64,000 nucleotides of DNA from Pseudomonas fortuita. Its GTDB lineage: Bacteria; Pseudomonadota; Gammaproteobacteria; Pseudomonadales; Pseudomonadaceae. The notes beneath the pieces were generated by a model. The model had not been told where the DNA came from and ran no database searches. It saw nothing but the letters and a program-made list of their open reading frames with translations. The DNA lies in assembly GCF_026898135.2 (NCBI RefSeq), contig NZ_CP114035.2, positions 3,327,501-3,391,500 on the forward strand, in the 5' to 3' direction. Positions 18,007 through 27,386 of this stretch are shown here, in pieces (within the stretch, counting starts at the first letter, position 1; every line of letters begins with the position of its first letter). A program made the position numbers and the translations under genes.

Positions 18007-18041
18007 AACTTCGTCGAGGGAACCGAGCGAGGATAAGGACG

Positions 18042-18077
18042 ATGGCCCACTCTGCCGTGCCGGTGACTGCCCCATGA
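18042..18077 (+). CDS. possible 11-residue leader frame coupled to nfrB
   Basis: ATG 18042 has a strong ribosome binding site (GGATAAGGACG) and encodes 11 residues ending at TGA 18075-18077. That stop overlaps the nfrB ATG (18074) as ATGA, while nfrB has no good ribosome binding site of its own. This suggests that nfrB translation depends on ribosomes finishing the leader. The peptide sequence itself looks unremarkable. Confidence 0.5.
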   Translation: MAHSAVPVTAP

Positions 18078-20248
18078 GCCTGGCATTCATCGATTTTCTC
18101 ACCTATGTGCTATTCGGTCTGAAGATCCTGGCGATCATGCTTGCCTCGTTGATGTTCCTGCTCGGCCTGGACGACCTGTTCATCGACCTGTGCTACTGGG
18201 GGCGCAAGTTGATACGGCGTTTTCGCATATACGACAAGCATCAAAGGGCCGACGAGAAGCGCTTGTTCGAAGTCCCGGAAAAACCTTTGGCCATCATGGT
18301 CCCGGCCTGGAACGAAGTCGGCGTAGTGGGTGAAATGGCTCGCCTGGCAGCCTCGACCATCGACTACGAGAACTACCAGATCTTCGTCGGCACCTACCCC
18401 AACGACCCACAAACCCAGGCCGATGTGGACGCGGTGTGCCTGCATTACCCCAACGTGCACAAAGTGGTGTGCGCTCGCCCTGGCCCCACCAGCAAGGCTG
18501 ACTGCCTGAACAACATCATCGACGCCTTGCTGCGCTTCCAGCAGGACGCTGGCATCGAGTTTGCCGGTTTCATCCTGCATGACGCCGAAGACGTGATCTC
18601 GCCCATGGAGCTGCGGCTGTTCAACTACCTGCTGCCGAACAAGGACATGATCCAGATCCCGGTCTATCCCTACGCACCGGAATGGAAAGGCTTTACCGCC
18701 GGCCACTATGTCGACGAATTTGCCGAAAACCACGGCAAGGACGTCATCGTCCGCGAAGCACTGACCGGTCAGGTGCCCAGCGCCGGCGTCGGCACCTGCT
18801 TCAGCCGCCGGGCCATCGGCGCGCTGCTGGAGGACGGCGACGGCATTGCCTTCGACGTCCAGAGCCTTACTGAAGACTACGACATTGGCTTTCGGCTGAA
18901 GCAAAAGGGCATGAAGTGCATTTTTGCCCGCTATTCCATCACCGACCCGGCACTGACCCTGAGGCAGGAATGGCGTCCGGGCATGAGCCGGGCGTTTTCG
19001 CAGGTGATCTGCGTGCGCGAGCACTTCCCGCGTGACTGGCAGCATGCCATCCGGCAGAAGTCGCGCTGGATCGTGGGTATCGTGTTCCAAGGCACCAGCA
19101 ACCTCGGCTGGAGCCGCACAGGGGCGCTCAACTACTTCCTCTGGCGCGACCGCCGTGGGCTGTTCGCCTATCTGCTGAGCTTTTTGGTCAACTTGTTGTT
19201 GCTGGTGTTGCTGGCCATGTGGCTGGTGACGGTGATTGCGCCGGATGCATGGCGCTTCATGTCAATCCTCAGCGACAGCTGGCTGCTGTCCACCTTGCTG
19301 TGGCTGAACGGGCTGCTGCTGTTGAACCGCCTGTTCCAGCGGGGCTGGTTCGTCACCCGTTTCTACGGCATCGGCGAAGGTTTGCTGTCGGCACCGCGGA
19401 TGATGTGGAGCAACTTCGTCAACTTCTTCGCCAACCTGCGGGCCCTGCGCCAGGTGATGGAAATGGGTGACTCGCGCCGCGTGGCCTGGGACAAGACCAC
19501 CCATGAATTTCCCGCCATCGCCGCCCCTGCCCGCACGCCGCTGGGCCAGCGTCTGGTGGCCAAGGGGCTGATCAATGACGAACAGCTGCAACAGGCACTC
19601 ACCAGCCCGGTACGCCGGCGCCTGGGACGCGAACTGCTGCTGCGTGGCTGGGTAACCAGCGAGCAACTGGTGGCCACCCTGGCCGAGCAGCTGGACTTGC
19701 CCTGGGCGCCCTTGAACCCGTTCAAGCTCGACCCGCAATTGATCGCCAAACTGCCGCGCAAGCTGGCCACCCACTATGCGGTGCTGCCGGTAGACGAAGA
19801 CGGTGACACGCTGATCCTGGCCAGCGAGAGCCCTGTCAGCCAAGTCTCGCTGGGGGTGATCAGCCGCCACCTTAAACGCCCGGTCACAGCACGCCTGGCG
19901 CCTCAGGGCCGTGTGACACTGGGCCTGCGCTATCACTACCCCAGTCCCTGGCAGAAGCCAGAAACCCGCGCCATGCTGGCCGTGCTTGAACGCCACCAGG
20001 ACAATGAGGCGCTGCTGGAACGGGTTAGCCATCACCAGGTCATGCTCGGCGCGCTGCTGCAGGTGCGCGGCATGGTCCCTGTGACCCTGTTCAACCAGGC
20101 TTTGATCGACTTTGACCCCGAACACCAAAGCCTCGGCGAGCACCTGATTGCCCGCGGCATCATCACCGAGCAGGTGCTGGAACAGGCCCTGATCGAACAG
20201 GCCAGTGAACAGCAGGCCGCCATTGATCTGACCCGGGAGGTGGCATGA
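18074..20248 (+). CDS. nfrB: NfrB: inner-membrane glycosyltransferase with MshEN-like c-di-GMP-binding region
   Basis: The 724-residue protein matches E. coli NfrB, known as phage N4 adsorption protein B. An N-terminal membrane segment (about 8-36) precedes a GT2 domain with AIMVPAWNE (about 73), HDAEDVI (about 169; metal-binding acidic residues), TEDYDIGF (about 266) and QKSRW (about 327), the processive-synthase signature. Two membrane segments follow at about 362-385 and 400-418. The C-terminal part has three LGxxLxxxG units (about 490, 515 and 686), the MshEN/GspE-N motif that binds c-di-GMP in related proteins. In E. coli NfrB makes a c-di-GMP-dependent surface glycan. It overlaps nfrA by four bases. 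Confidence 0.9.
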   Translation: MSLAFIDFLTYVLFGLKILAIMLASLMFLLGLDDLFIDLCYWGRKLIRRFRIYDKHQRADEKRLFEVPEKPLAIMVPAWNEVGVVGEMARLAASTIDYENYQIFVGTYPNDPQTQADVDAVCLHYPNVHKVVCARPGPTSKADCLNNIIDALLRFQQDAGIEFAGFILHDAEDVISPMELRLFNYLLPNKDMIQIPVYPYAPEWKGFTAGHYVDEFAENHGKDVIVREALTGQVPSAGVGTCFSRRAIGALLEDGDGIAFDVQSLTEDYDIGFRLKQKGMKCIFARYSITDPALTLRQEWRPGMSRAFSQVICVREHFPRDWQHAIRQKSRWIVGIVFQGTSNLGWSRTGALNYFLWRDRRGLFAYLLSFLVNLLLLVLLAMWLVTVIAPDAWRFMSILSDSWLLSTLLWLNGLLLLNRLFQRGWFVTRFYGIGEGLLSAPRMMWSNFVNFFANLRALRQVMEMGDSRRVAWDKTTHEFPAIAAPARTPLGQRLVAKGLINDEQLQQALTSPVRRRLGRELLLRGWVTSEQLVATLAEQLDLPWAPLNPFKLDPQLIAKLPRKLATHYAVLPVDEDGDTLILASESPVSQVSLGVISRHLKRPVTARLAPQGRVTLGLRYHYPSPWQKPETRAMLAVLERHQDNEALLERVSHHQVMLGALLQVRGMVPVTLFNQALIDFDPEHQSLGEHLIARGIITEQVLEQALIEQASEQQAAIDLTREVA

Positions 20249-23200
20249 AGCCGCGCGTTTCCCTCACCTTTACTGGCCTGTTGCTGTGCGCCGCCGCCCT
20301 GCCTGTTGCGGCTTCGACGCCGATGACCGACTTCCAGCGGTTCACCAGTTTCCCGTTCATGGACCGCAGCTATCGCGAAGCCAGGAAAGACAACTGGGCC
20401 GAGGTGGAGCGCCTGACCCGCCACGTGCTGGGGCGAGTGCCCAACAACGACGAGGCCCGCGCACTGCTGGTAGAGGCCCTGGCCCATCAACGCCGCTACA
20501 AGGAAGCCCAAGCGCAGGCCGAACAGCTGGGCGGCAGCCCCGAATACGCGGACGCCCTGCTGGAACTGCGCCTGACCTGGATCGAACAGGCCCCACCGCC
20601 CGCCAGCCAGGTGGAACAATGGCTGGCGGCCAGTGAGGGTAATCAGCGCGTGCGCCTGTGGCAGGCCTACAGCCTGAGCCTGGCCAAATTCGGCGGTGCG
20701 GGTAAGGCGCTGGACTGGCTCAGCCAGTTGCCCCCCAGGGGTGACGGCCAGGTATTGCGCCTGGCTCGGGCCAACTTCGCCGAACAACTACGCAACTGGC
20801 AGGAAACCATCGAGCAACTGCAGCCGCTCGCCGACAAGGGCCAGTTGCCCGCCGAAGCCTGGCAACGCCTGGCCAATGCCTATGTCCAGCAGGTGAACGA
20901 AAAAGGGCTGAGCAAGCTGCTGGCCAGCGTGCCCTCCCCTCAAGCGGCGGATCAGGCGCGCCTGGCCATGGCCAACCGCGCTATCGCCGTGGGTCACAAC
21001 CAGCAAGCCCAGCGCTGGTTGCAGTCGCTGTCGCCCGATCAGCTGAATCAGCCCGACCAGCGTCAACAGCTGTGGGAGCTGGCCCGCGAAGGTGATGATG
21101 CGGCACTGGTGCGCCGCCTGAGCAACGACCTGCAGCGCCCCTGCCTGGACACCGTCGACTGGCTGTCACGCCATGACCCGAACCTGGCCCGCGAACAGTT
21201 CAAAGGCTGCACACCCACTACCGACACACGCGCCTACGCCGTGCTCAAGCAACGCCTGTATGGCGACCCGCCGCAACCCCCACAACCGCGCACAGCCAGC
21301 GAATGGGAAAACCGCTACCGGCAAAGTGGCGACCTGGCCGCACTGGAGCAAGCTACGTTTCTGCTGGTGGAACAGGGCCAGGCCGGACACGCCCGGCAAC
21401 TGCTGGAACAGGCCTACGATCGCCGTCAGGGCCGCCTCAGCCCATCGCTGTTGCAGCGCTTGGGCAACCTGTTTGCCCGCAACGATGGGCCGCTGGACAG
21501 CCACCGCATGCTCGGCCTGATCCCCCGGGTCGATGCCAGTACCCGTGCCCAGTTGCTCGGCCGTCTGGCCGAGGCCGGCCAGTGCGACGCCGTTCGCCAG
21601 GCGGTGCCGGCCACCCCCCGCGAGCCCGGCCAGTACCGCGCCCTGGGCCGCTGCGCCATGCCCGACCAACCCGGTGAAGCGGTGGTCTACTACCAGGCCG
21701 GCGAACGCCTGGGCGACGCCGGCAACCGCCTGGCGTTGGCCTATGCACTTGAAGCGGCCGGCGATTCCGAAGCCGCGCTGCCTATCTGGCGCAGCCTGCC
21801 GGACAGCGCCTGGACCGACAACGCCCGCCTCACGGCCGCCGGTGGCGCGCTAGACGCAGGCGACGCTGACGCGGCCCGCCGCTATTGGGACGCTGCCGCA
21901 CACCACAGCGCCGATGACTGGGCACTGGGCGCAGCCATTGCCCAGCGCCAAGGCGATTACCAGGCTGCCTTGGGGTGTCAGCGCCAGGCACTGGCAAGCA
22001 GCCCACGAGCCGACCACTACTACGCCGCGGCCAGCACCGCGCAGCTGGCCGGCGACAGCGCCCAGAGCATGGCCTGGCTCGCCGAAGCCGTGCGCCTGGC
22101 CCCCGATCAGCCGCGTTACCGCGCCGACTACGGCATGCGCCTGGCCGGCTCGACAGACAAGGCCCAGCGCCGCCAGTCGATCCCCTACCTGACGCGTGCC
22201 ACCCACGACTTCCCCGAGGACTATCGCCTCGGCGAAACCCTGGCCTTGCGCTACGACGAAGCTGAAGACAGCGCCTCAGCCCGCAGCGAACTGCGCCGCA
22301 TCCTCGATGTGGAGCAGAACCTGGTCGCCGGTGACGATGAATACGGCAGCCTGGAAGCCCGCAAATACCGCCAGCGCCGTGCCCACGAAAGCCTGTCACG
22401 GCGTGACACCATCACCCTGGCCAGCACCTGGTCACCCGCCGGCACCTCGACCAACGACAAGTTTCTCGACAACGGCCAGCGCAGCGGCAGCTCACGCCGT
22501 GCCCAATCGCAGAACGTGCAGTTAGCCATGTGGGACCATGCCCTGGGCGAAGAACCCAGCCGCAACGGCAGCACGCTGTCGGTGTATGGCCGGGTACTGT
22601 TCGGTGGCCAGAGCCGCACCGACTATGCGCAAAGCATGGGCACCGGGGTCGGCCTGCGTTACAAGCCGCTCGGCCAGGCCAACCTCAACCTGTACGCCGA
22701 GCTGTACCACCAGCGGCAGATCGACGAAGCGCACTACCGCGGCCTGAGCCTTGGCCAGTTGCTGAGCCCGGCCAAGGTCGGCGGCAACTGGGGCGATCTG
22801 CGCCACAATGCCGAATCGAGCAACGACCTGCTGCTACGCGCCACCGCCTCGTTCCTCGACCAGGGCGACTGGCGCAATGACTGGCGTGTGGATGAAGACG
22901 ACTGGAACGAGCGCTTCCTCTACCTCGACGCGGCCTGGTGGACCCGCGCCGGGGACCACGCCTGGCTGTCACGCTACCAGCAAGGCCACGCCTGGAAGTT
23001 GCCCGGCAGCTCCCCGCAAACCCTCATGCCCTATGGCTTTGTCGAATTTTCCAGCCAGGATCCGAGCAACGACTGGCGTCAGGACACCCGGGCCGGGGTT
23101 GGCGTGCGCTGGCAATGGTGGTTTGATGACGATCGCTATAACGCCTACCGTGGCTCACTGAAAGTGCGTGCCGAGTACCAGCAGTCGCTGGGCGGCAACC

Positions 23201-23250
23201 TTTACCAGCGCGCCAACGGCGTGCTGGTCGGTGCGGAGATGACCTTCTGA
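20245..23250 (+). CDS. nfrA: NfrA: outer-membrane TPR/porin exopolysaccharide exporter
   Basis: The 1001-residue protein has a signal peptide (cleavage near residue 23, PVAAS) and a long alpha-helical region of TPR-like units rich in Ala, Leu, Arg and Gln (about 30-700). The C-terminal 250 residues are barrel-like, from RRAHESLSRRDTITLASTW to the final VGAEMTF with a C-terminal Phe. This architecture is that of NfrA and of the cellulose exporter BcsC: a periplasmic scaffold plus outer-membrane pore. It should pair with NfrB to export the glycan. ATG 20245 overlaps the nfrB stop; the stop overlaps the next gene by one base. Confidence 0.9.
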   Translation: MKPRVSLTFTGLLLCAAALPVAASTPMTDFQRFTSFPFMDRSYREARKDNWAEVERLTRHVLGRVPNNDEARALLVEALAHQRRYKEAQAQAEQLGGSPEYADALLELRLTWIEQAPPPASQVEQWLAASEGNQRVRLWQAYSLSLAKFGGAGKALDWLSQLPPRGDGQVLRLARANFAEQLRNWQETIEQLQPLADKGQLPAEAWQRLANAYVQQVNEKGLSKLLASVPSPQAADQARLAMANRAIAVGHNQQAQRWLQSLSPDQLNQPDQRQQLWELAREGDDAALVRRLSNDLQRPCLDTVDWLSRHDPNLAREQFKGCTPTTDTRAYAVLKQRLYGDPPQPPQPRTASEWENRYRQSGDLAALEQATFLLVEQGQAGHARQLLEQAYDRRQGRLSPSLLQRLGNLFARNDGPLDSHRMLGLIPRVDASTRAQLLGRLAEAGQCDAVRQAVPATPREPGQYRALGRCAMPDQPGEAVVYYQAGERLGDAGNRLALAYALEAAGDSEAALPIWRSLPDSAWTDNARLTAAGGALDAGDADAARRYWDAAAHHSADDWALGAAIAQRQGDYQAALGCQRQALASSPRADHYYAAASTAQLAGDSAQSMAWLAEAVRLAPDQPRYRADYGMRLAGSTDKAQRRQSIPYLTRATHDFPEDYRLGETLALRYDEAEDSASARSELRRILDVEQNLVAGDDEYGSLEARKYRQRRAHESLSRRDTITLASTWSPAGTSTNDKFLDNGQRSGSSRRAQSQNVQLAMWDHALGEEPSRNGSTLSVYGRVLFGGQSRTDYAQSMGTGVGLRYKPLGQANLNLYAELYHQRQIDEAHYRGLSLGQLLSPAKVGGNWGDLRHNAESSNDLLLRATASFLDQGDWRNDWRVDEDDWNERFLYLDAAWWTRAGDHAWLSRYQQGHAWKLPGSSPQTLMPYGFVEFSSQDPSNDWRQDTRAGVGVRWQWWFDDDRYNAYRGSLKVRAEYQQSLGGNLYQRANGVLVGAEMTF

Positions 23251-24089
23251 TGCGTACGCTCCTCGCCATCTGCCTGTTTGCCGTGTGCCTGCCTGCCACC
23301 GCCGATCAGCGCCTGTTCTACCAACCGCTCAACCGCGATGCCACTGTCACCCCCGCCCAGTGGCAACAACTGTGGCATGACACCGTGGCCCAGGGCGGCA
23401 ACACCCTGATCGTGCAATGGAGCGCCTATGGCGACAGCGACTTCGGCGGCGCCCAAGGCTGGCTGGCCAGCAGCCTGCGCAGCGCCCGTGCACAAGGCTT
23501 GCGGTTGGTGCTGGGCCTCTACATGGACCCCGCCTACTACAAACGCCTGGATGAGCTGGACGGCGAGGGCCTGAACAGCTATTGGAAAGCGCAGCTGGGG
23601 CGCTCACTCAGCCAGTACCAGCAACTGCGTCAGGCCTGGCAATTGCCGGTGGAGGGCTGGTACCTGCCCATGGAACTGGACGACCAGCATTTTCGCGACC
23701 CCGCGCGTCGCGAAGCGCTGTACAGCCAGTTACAGGCCTTCAACCGCCAACTGGACAAGCCTCTGCACATCAGTGCCTTCAGCGCAGGCAAGCTGTCGCC
23801 CCGGGTCAATGGCGCCTGGCTGGATCAACTGGCAGGCCTGGGCTTGACTGTGTGGTGGCAGGATGGCGCCGGCACCGGGCGATTACCGCCGTTGGTGCGC
23901 CAGGGTTACGAACAGGCCTTGCCGTGCCGAATAGGTGTAGTGCGCGAGGCGTTTCGCCAGGTGAGTGTGCCAGGTCAGGCATTCAGGGCTGAGCCTGCCG
24001 AGCCGACGCTGGTTGGCGGGTGCCATCTCGAGGCGGTGTTTGACTTGCGCTACCGGCCCTGGGCCCGGGGTGTTTTGCCACAGAATTGA
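23250..24089 (+). CDS. periplasmic DUF4434 protein, probable glycoside hydrolase fold (YbcH position)
   Basis: The 279-residue secreted protein has a signal peptide ending CLPATA (residue 18) and a TIM-barrel-like DUF4434 region: GNTLIVQWSAYGDSDF, LRLVLGLYMDPAYY, VEGWYLPMELDDQHF and HISAFSAG. The acidic residues at these strand ends (Asp in YGDSDF, Glu-Leu-Asp-Asp in LPMELDDQ) would fit glycoside hydrolase catalysis. E. coli has ybcH at the equivalent position beside nfrA-nfrB, but similarity between the two is not established here. The role, perhaps trimming the exported glycan, is inference. The start overlaps nfrA (TGATG). Confidence 0.75.
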   Translation: MRTLLAICLFAVCLPATADQRLFYQPLNRDATVTPAQWQQLWHDTVAQGGNTLIVQWSAYGDSDFGGAQGWLASSLRSARAQGLRLVLGLYMDPAYYKRLDELDGEGLNSYWKAQLGRSLSQYQQLRQAWQLPVEGWYLPMELDDQHFRDPARREALYSQLQAFNRQLDKPLHISAFSAGKLSPRVNGAWLDQLAGLGLTVWWQDGAGTGRLPPLVRQGYEQALPCRIGVVREAFRQVSVPGQAFRAEPAEPTLVGGCHLEAVFDLRYRPWARGVLPQN

Positions 24090-24136
24090 GTCGCCAGGGC
24101 TGGCCCTGGCAAAGCAGTACCCCCAGGAGCTCCTCC

Positions 24137-25228
24137 ATGCTCAAGACCATCGAGGAACACGTACGCAAACAGGTCGCCCCCGCCGCCCTGCGCGCCGAGT
24201 TCCGCCAGCACGAATTCGAGTCCATGCGCCCGTTCTGCCTGTTGGTGTTCTGCATCAGTCTCCTGATCTGGCTGGTCTTCGACCTTATCGTCAGCTTCCT
24301 CGGTGGCCAAGGTTTCACCTGGCTGTCATGCGTGTTCATTGCCTTGCTCGGCAGCCTGACCGTGGTGCTGCGTTTCACACACCGCAGCCACCACTTTGAT
24401 GTACTTAACCTGCTGTTCATCACCGTCATCACCCTGGGCATGCGCCTGGTGATCGAAGGCCTCCCGGTGGCCCTGCGCCCGGTGTGGCTGATCCTCGGGG
24501 TCTCCACCGTGTTGTATGCCATGTCGGTGCTGCCGGTGCGGCGCTGGTCATTTTTCTGCGCCATGGCCATCACCTGGGTGATGCTCAGCCCGTTCTACCA
24601 CACCCGCATGGAGCCGGACGCGGTCGAAGGCGCCATGTTGATCAGCTACGCAGTGTTTCTCAGCGGCCTGGTCAGCTACAGCTACCTGCAAATCCGCCAA
24701 GCCAAGCTGCACAACTTCTACCTGTCCAAGGTGCTGCTGGAGCAGGCCTACATAGACGCCCTGACCGACATTCCCAACCGCCGGTCGTTCATGGCCCAGG
24801 CCGACCGTCAGCTGCGCATGGCCTCGTCCGGGCAATACCTGGCGATGATCGATATCGACAACTTCAAGCGGGTCAATGACCTCTTCGGTCATGACGTCGG
24901 CGACGAGGTACTCAAACGCGTGGCCCTGCATATCAAGGCGAGCATGGCCGGTCATGCATTTGCCCGACTGGGCGGTGAAGAGTTCGCGATCTTCCTGCAA
25001 GGGCTGGACCAGCAGGGTGCCGAGCAGCAGGTGGCGGCGCTGTGCCAACGGGTGCGCGAGGACAAGGGCGAGCATCCGGTAACCATCAGCATAGGCCTGG
25101 CCCGGGTGGACCGGAGCGACAGCCTGACCACAGCGCTGGTCCGCGCCGACCAGGCGTTGTATGAAGCCAAGCACACCGGCAAAGACCGGGTCGTGCTGTG
25201 GACTACACAGTTGGCGGAACAGGGTTAG
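24137..25228 (+). CDS. membrane-bound diguanylate cyclase (GGDEF)
   Basis: The 363-residue protein has six hydrophobic segments (about residues 38-180) and a C-terminal GGDEF domain opening with ALTDIPNRRSF, continuing with IDIDNFKRVNDLFGHDVGD and the active-site RLGGEEF (279-283), which is a competent variant. The inhibitory I-site (RxxD nine to six residues before GGEEF) is absent: Met and His occupy its ends. It should therefore make c-di-GMP without product inhibition through that site. CAGGAG precedes ATG 24137. It follows the DUF4434 gene by 47 bases on the same strand as nfrB, whose product is the likely c-di-GMP receptor. Confidence 0.92.
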   Translation: MLKTIEEHVRKQVAPAALRAEFRQHEFESMRPFCLLVFCISLLIWLVFDLIVSFLGGQGFTWLSCVFIALLGSLTVVLRFTHRSHHFDVLNLLFITVITLGMRLVIEGLPVALRPVWLILGVSTVLYAMSVLPVRRWSFFCAMAITWVMLSPFYHTRMEPDAVEGAMLISYAVFLSGLVSYSYLQIRQAKLHNFYLSKVLLEQAYIDALTDIPNRRSFMAQADRQLRMASSGQYLAMIDIDNFKRVNDLFGHDVGDEVLKRVALHIKASMAGHAFARLGGEEFAIFLQGLDQQGAEQQVAALCQRVREDKGEHPVTISIGLARVDRSDSLTTALVRADQALYEAKHTGKDRVVLWTTQLAEQG

Positions 25229-25235
25229 CAGGCCC

Positions 25236-25330
25236 GGCCTCTTCGCGGGTGAACCCGCTCCCACAGGGACCGCACAGATTTTGAACGCTGTGGCGTACCT
25301 GTGGGAGCGGGTTTACCCGCGAAGAGGCCG
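25236..25330. repeat. REP pair
   Basis: Two inverted REP copies (ggcctcttcgcgggt... and ...acccgcgaagaggcc) flank about 30 bases. They sit between the convergent cyclase and sensor kinase genes and could act as a bidirectional 3' end. Confidence 0.9.
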
Positions 25331-25343
25331 GTACAGCCACCCA

Positions 25344-26642
25344 TCACCCCGCAGGCAAGCGAATCCTGAACTGCGCCCCGCCCAGCGCCGACTGCGCCAC
25401 CGTCAAGGTGCCGCCCTGGCCTTCGATCGCTCGCCGGCTGATCGCCAGCCCCAGGCCAAACCCGCCGGTGTTGCGGTCGCGGCTGCGATCCAGCCGGTAG
25501 AACGGCTGGAAAATCCGCTCCCGCTCCTCCACCGGTATGCCGATCCCGTCATCTTCAACCGTGAGCAAACAGGCGCCATCGTCCTCCAGCCGCAAGCGCA
25601 ACAACAGGCTTTCGTCGCAATAGCGCATGGCATTGCGCACCAGGTTCTGCACCGCCCGCGCCGTCAGCCGTGGGTCCAGCACAAACCGGGGCAAATTGCC
25701 CTCGGCCCGTACTTCCCACTGGATACCTCGGCCATCAAGCTCTTCGGCAAAACCGCCGAGTACGCTGTCGACCAGTTCCAGCAACGACACTTCGACCCGC
25801 TCGCGGGCCTGGTCGGCGTTATACAGGCGGCTGTAGGACAGCAGCTCCAGCACCAGCTCATCCAGCTCACGCACATGCCCCACCAGTTCCAGCAGGCGCT
25901 TGCGGCTGGCCGGCGGCACTTCGTCGAACAGCAGCACCAGGCCGAAGTCCAGGCGGGTCAGCGGCGTGCGCAGCTCATGGGACACCGCATTGAGCAACTC
26001 GCGCTGCTGGTTGACATGGCGCTCCAGGTCACTGGCCATGGTGTCGAACACCCCGGCCAACTCGCCAATGTTGGAATGCGGCGAAATGTGTGTGCGCTCG
26101 GCCATCTGCCCCTGGCCCAGGCGCCGGGCGGTTTCCTTCAGGCGCTCAAGGTCGCGCCAGTGCGGCCACACCCACAACAGCAGGCAGCCCAGCATGGCCG
26201 CACCGATCAGCACGGTCACGCCCCACGACAACACATTGATGTCCAGCGGGTCTGGCGGTGCATGCAGGCGCACCAGCCACTGCTTGTCCAGCGGTGCCAG
26301 CACCGTTTCGTAGTAGCCCCACTCGGCAATGCGCACGGCGTACTGGCCGTGTTCCAGGCGCGCCTGCTCATCCGCGCTCAGTTCGGCCTGGTCCATGCGC
26401 AGCAGCTTCACTTCCAGCGGGGCGAACGCACGGGCCAGGTCCTGCTCCACGGCCGGCCACTGCTCGCGCGGGGCCTGGTGGAACTGGCGCACGATCAACG
26501 ATTGCACGCCTTTGGCCTGGTCCAGGTTGTAGGCCATGAAGCGCTCCTGGAACAGGCCGACGATGGTGTCAGGAATGAGCAGCAGCGCACCGGCGTAGGC
26601 GACAATGATCACCAGGTACAACCGCACCAGGATCTTGAGCAT
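25344..26642 (-). CDS. sensor histidine kinase, RstB-like
   Basis: The 432-residue kinase has two membrane segments (about 4-24 and 139-159) around a periplasmic sensor of about 115 residues, then HAMP, a dimerisation domain with the phosphorylated His222 (AVSHELRTPLTR) and an ATPase domain with NLVRNAMRY, DDGIGIP and GGFGLGLAIS boxes. The architecture and order (regulator before kinase) resemble RstA/RstB. It follows the regulator gene by six bases. The sensed signal is unknown. It may control the divergent RND pump. Confidence 0.92.
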   Translation of the reverse strand: MLKILVRLYLVIIVAYAGALLLIPDTIVGLFQERFMAYNLDQAKGVQSLIVRQFHQAPREQWPAVEQDLARAFAPLEVKLLRMDQAELSADEQARLEHGQYAVRIAEWGYYETVLAPLDKQWLVRLHAPPDPLDINVLSWGVTVLIGAAMLGCLLLWVWPHWRDLERLKETARRLGQGQMAERTHISPHSNIGELAGVFDTMASDLERHVNQQRELLNAVSHELRTPLTRLDFGLVLLFDEVPPASRKRLLELVGHVRELDELVLELLSYSRLYNADQARERVEVSLLELVDSVLGGFAEELDGRGIQWEVRAEGNLPRFVLDPRLTARAVQNLVRNAMRYCDESLLLRLRLEDDGACLLTVEDDGIGIPVEERERIFQPFYRLDRSRDRNTGGFGLGLAISRRAIEGQGGTLTVAQSALGGAQFRIRLPAG

Positions 26643-26648
26643 GGCCGG

Positions 26649-27350
26649 TCAGCACTCCCACTCGACGCGGCTGAACAGGTAGCCCTTGCCCCACACAGTC
26701 TTGATCTTGCGCGCTTCGCCGGCGTTATCGTCAAACTTGCGCCGCAGCTTGGAAATGGCCACGTCTACCGAACGGTCAGTGCCGTTGAACTCGATACCGC
26801 GCAGCTGCTGCAAGATGCGGTCGCGATTCAGCACTTCTCCGGCATTGCGCGCCAGTACCACCAGCAGGTTGTATTCGCCGCTGGACAACTCCACCTCTTC
26901 GCCGCGCCAGCTGACCGTGCGCTCGGCCAGGTCGATGCGCAGGCCTCCAATCAGGATCAGGTCGTTATCCAGCCGCGGCTCGTTGACGCTGCTGCGCCGC
27001 AGCAGCGTGCGCACGCGGGCCAGCAGCACGCGCGGCTCGCAGGGTTTGGTCACATAGTCGTCGGCGCCCATTTCCAGGCCCAGTACCTGATCATGGCTGT
27101 CGTCGCGGGCGGTGAGCATCAGGATCGGCAGGTTCTGCGACTCCTGGCGCAGCAGGCGGCACAGTTGCAAACCATCGATACCCGGCAGCATCAGGTCGAG
27201 GATGACCAGGTCGGGCTTTTGCCGACGATATTCGTCCAGCACATGGTCGCCCCGGGCGATCACCTGGACATGGAAGTCGTTGCGTTGCAGGTAGCTGGCG
27301 ATCAGCTCGGACAGGGCGCTGTCGTCTTCGACCAGGAAAATATTCGGCAT
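26649..27350 (-). CDS. OmpR-family response regulator, RstA-like
   Basis: The 233-residue regulator has a receiver domain with acidic pocket (VEDD), phosphoacceptor Asp52 (VILDLMLPGIDG), and conserved Thr/Lys (MLTARDD, VTKPCEP), then an OmpR-type winged helix with SSGEYNLLVVLARNAGEVLNRD and RSVDVAISKLRRKF. It is the first gene of the two-component operon. Its start region faces the RND pump operon 271 bases away, where a tandem 10-base repeat is a candidate binding site. Confidence 0.93.
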   Translation of the reverse strand: MPNIFLVEDDSALSELIASYLQRNDFHVQVIARGDHVLDEYRRQKPDLVILDLMLPGIDGLQLCRLLRQESQNLPILMLTARDDSHDQVLGLEMGADDYVTKPCEPRVLLARVRTLLRRSSVNEPRLDNDLILIGGLRIDLAERTVSWRGEEVELSSGEYNLLVVLARNAGEVLNRDRILQQLRGIEFNGTDRSVDVAISKLRRKFDDNAGEARKIKTVWGKGYLFSRVEWEC

Positions 27351-27386
27351 AGGTGCTTGGGATCTAGGTTGTGGTAGACCTCACTG

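Noticed and set aside
18074..23250. Reading the phage N4 adsorption genes as prophage remnants
   Set aside because: NfrA/NfrB are host envelope proteins named for phage sensitivity; no phage structural, integrase or lysis gene is near.
25161..27377. Long open frame (738 codons) on the plus strand opposite the sensor kinase and regulator
   Set aside because: It is antisense to two unmistakable genes; its low-complexity His/Gln-rich translation is the usual shadow in high G+C DNA.
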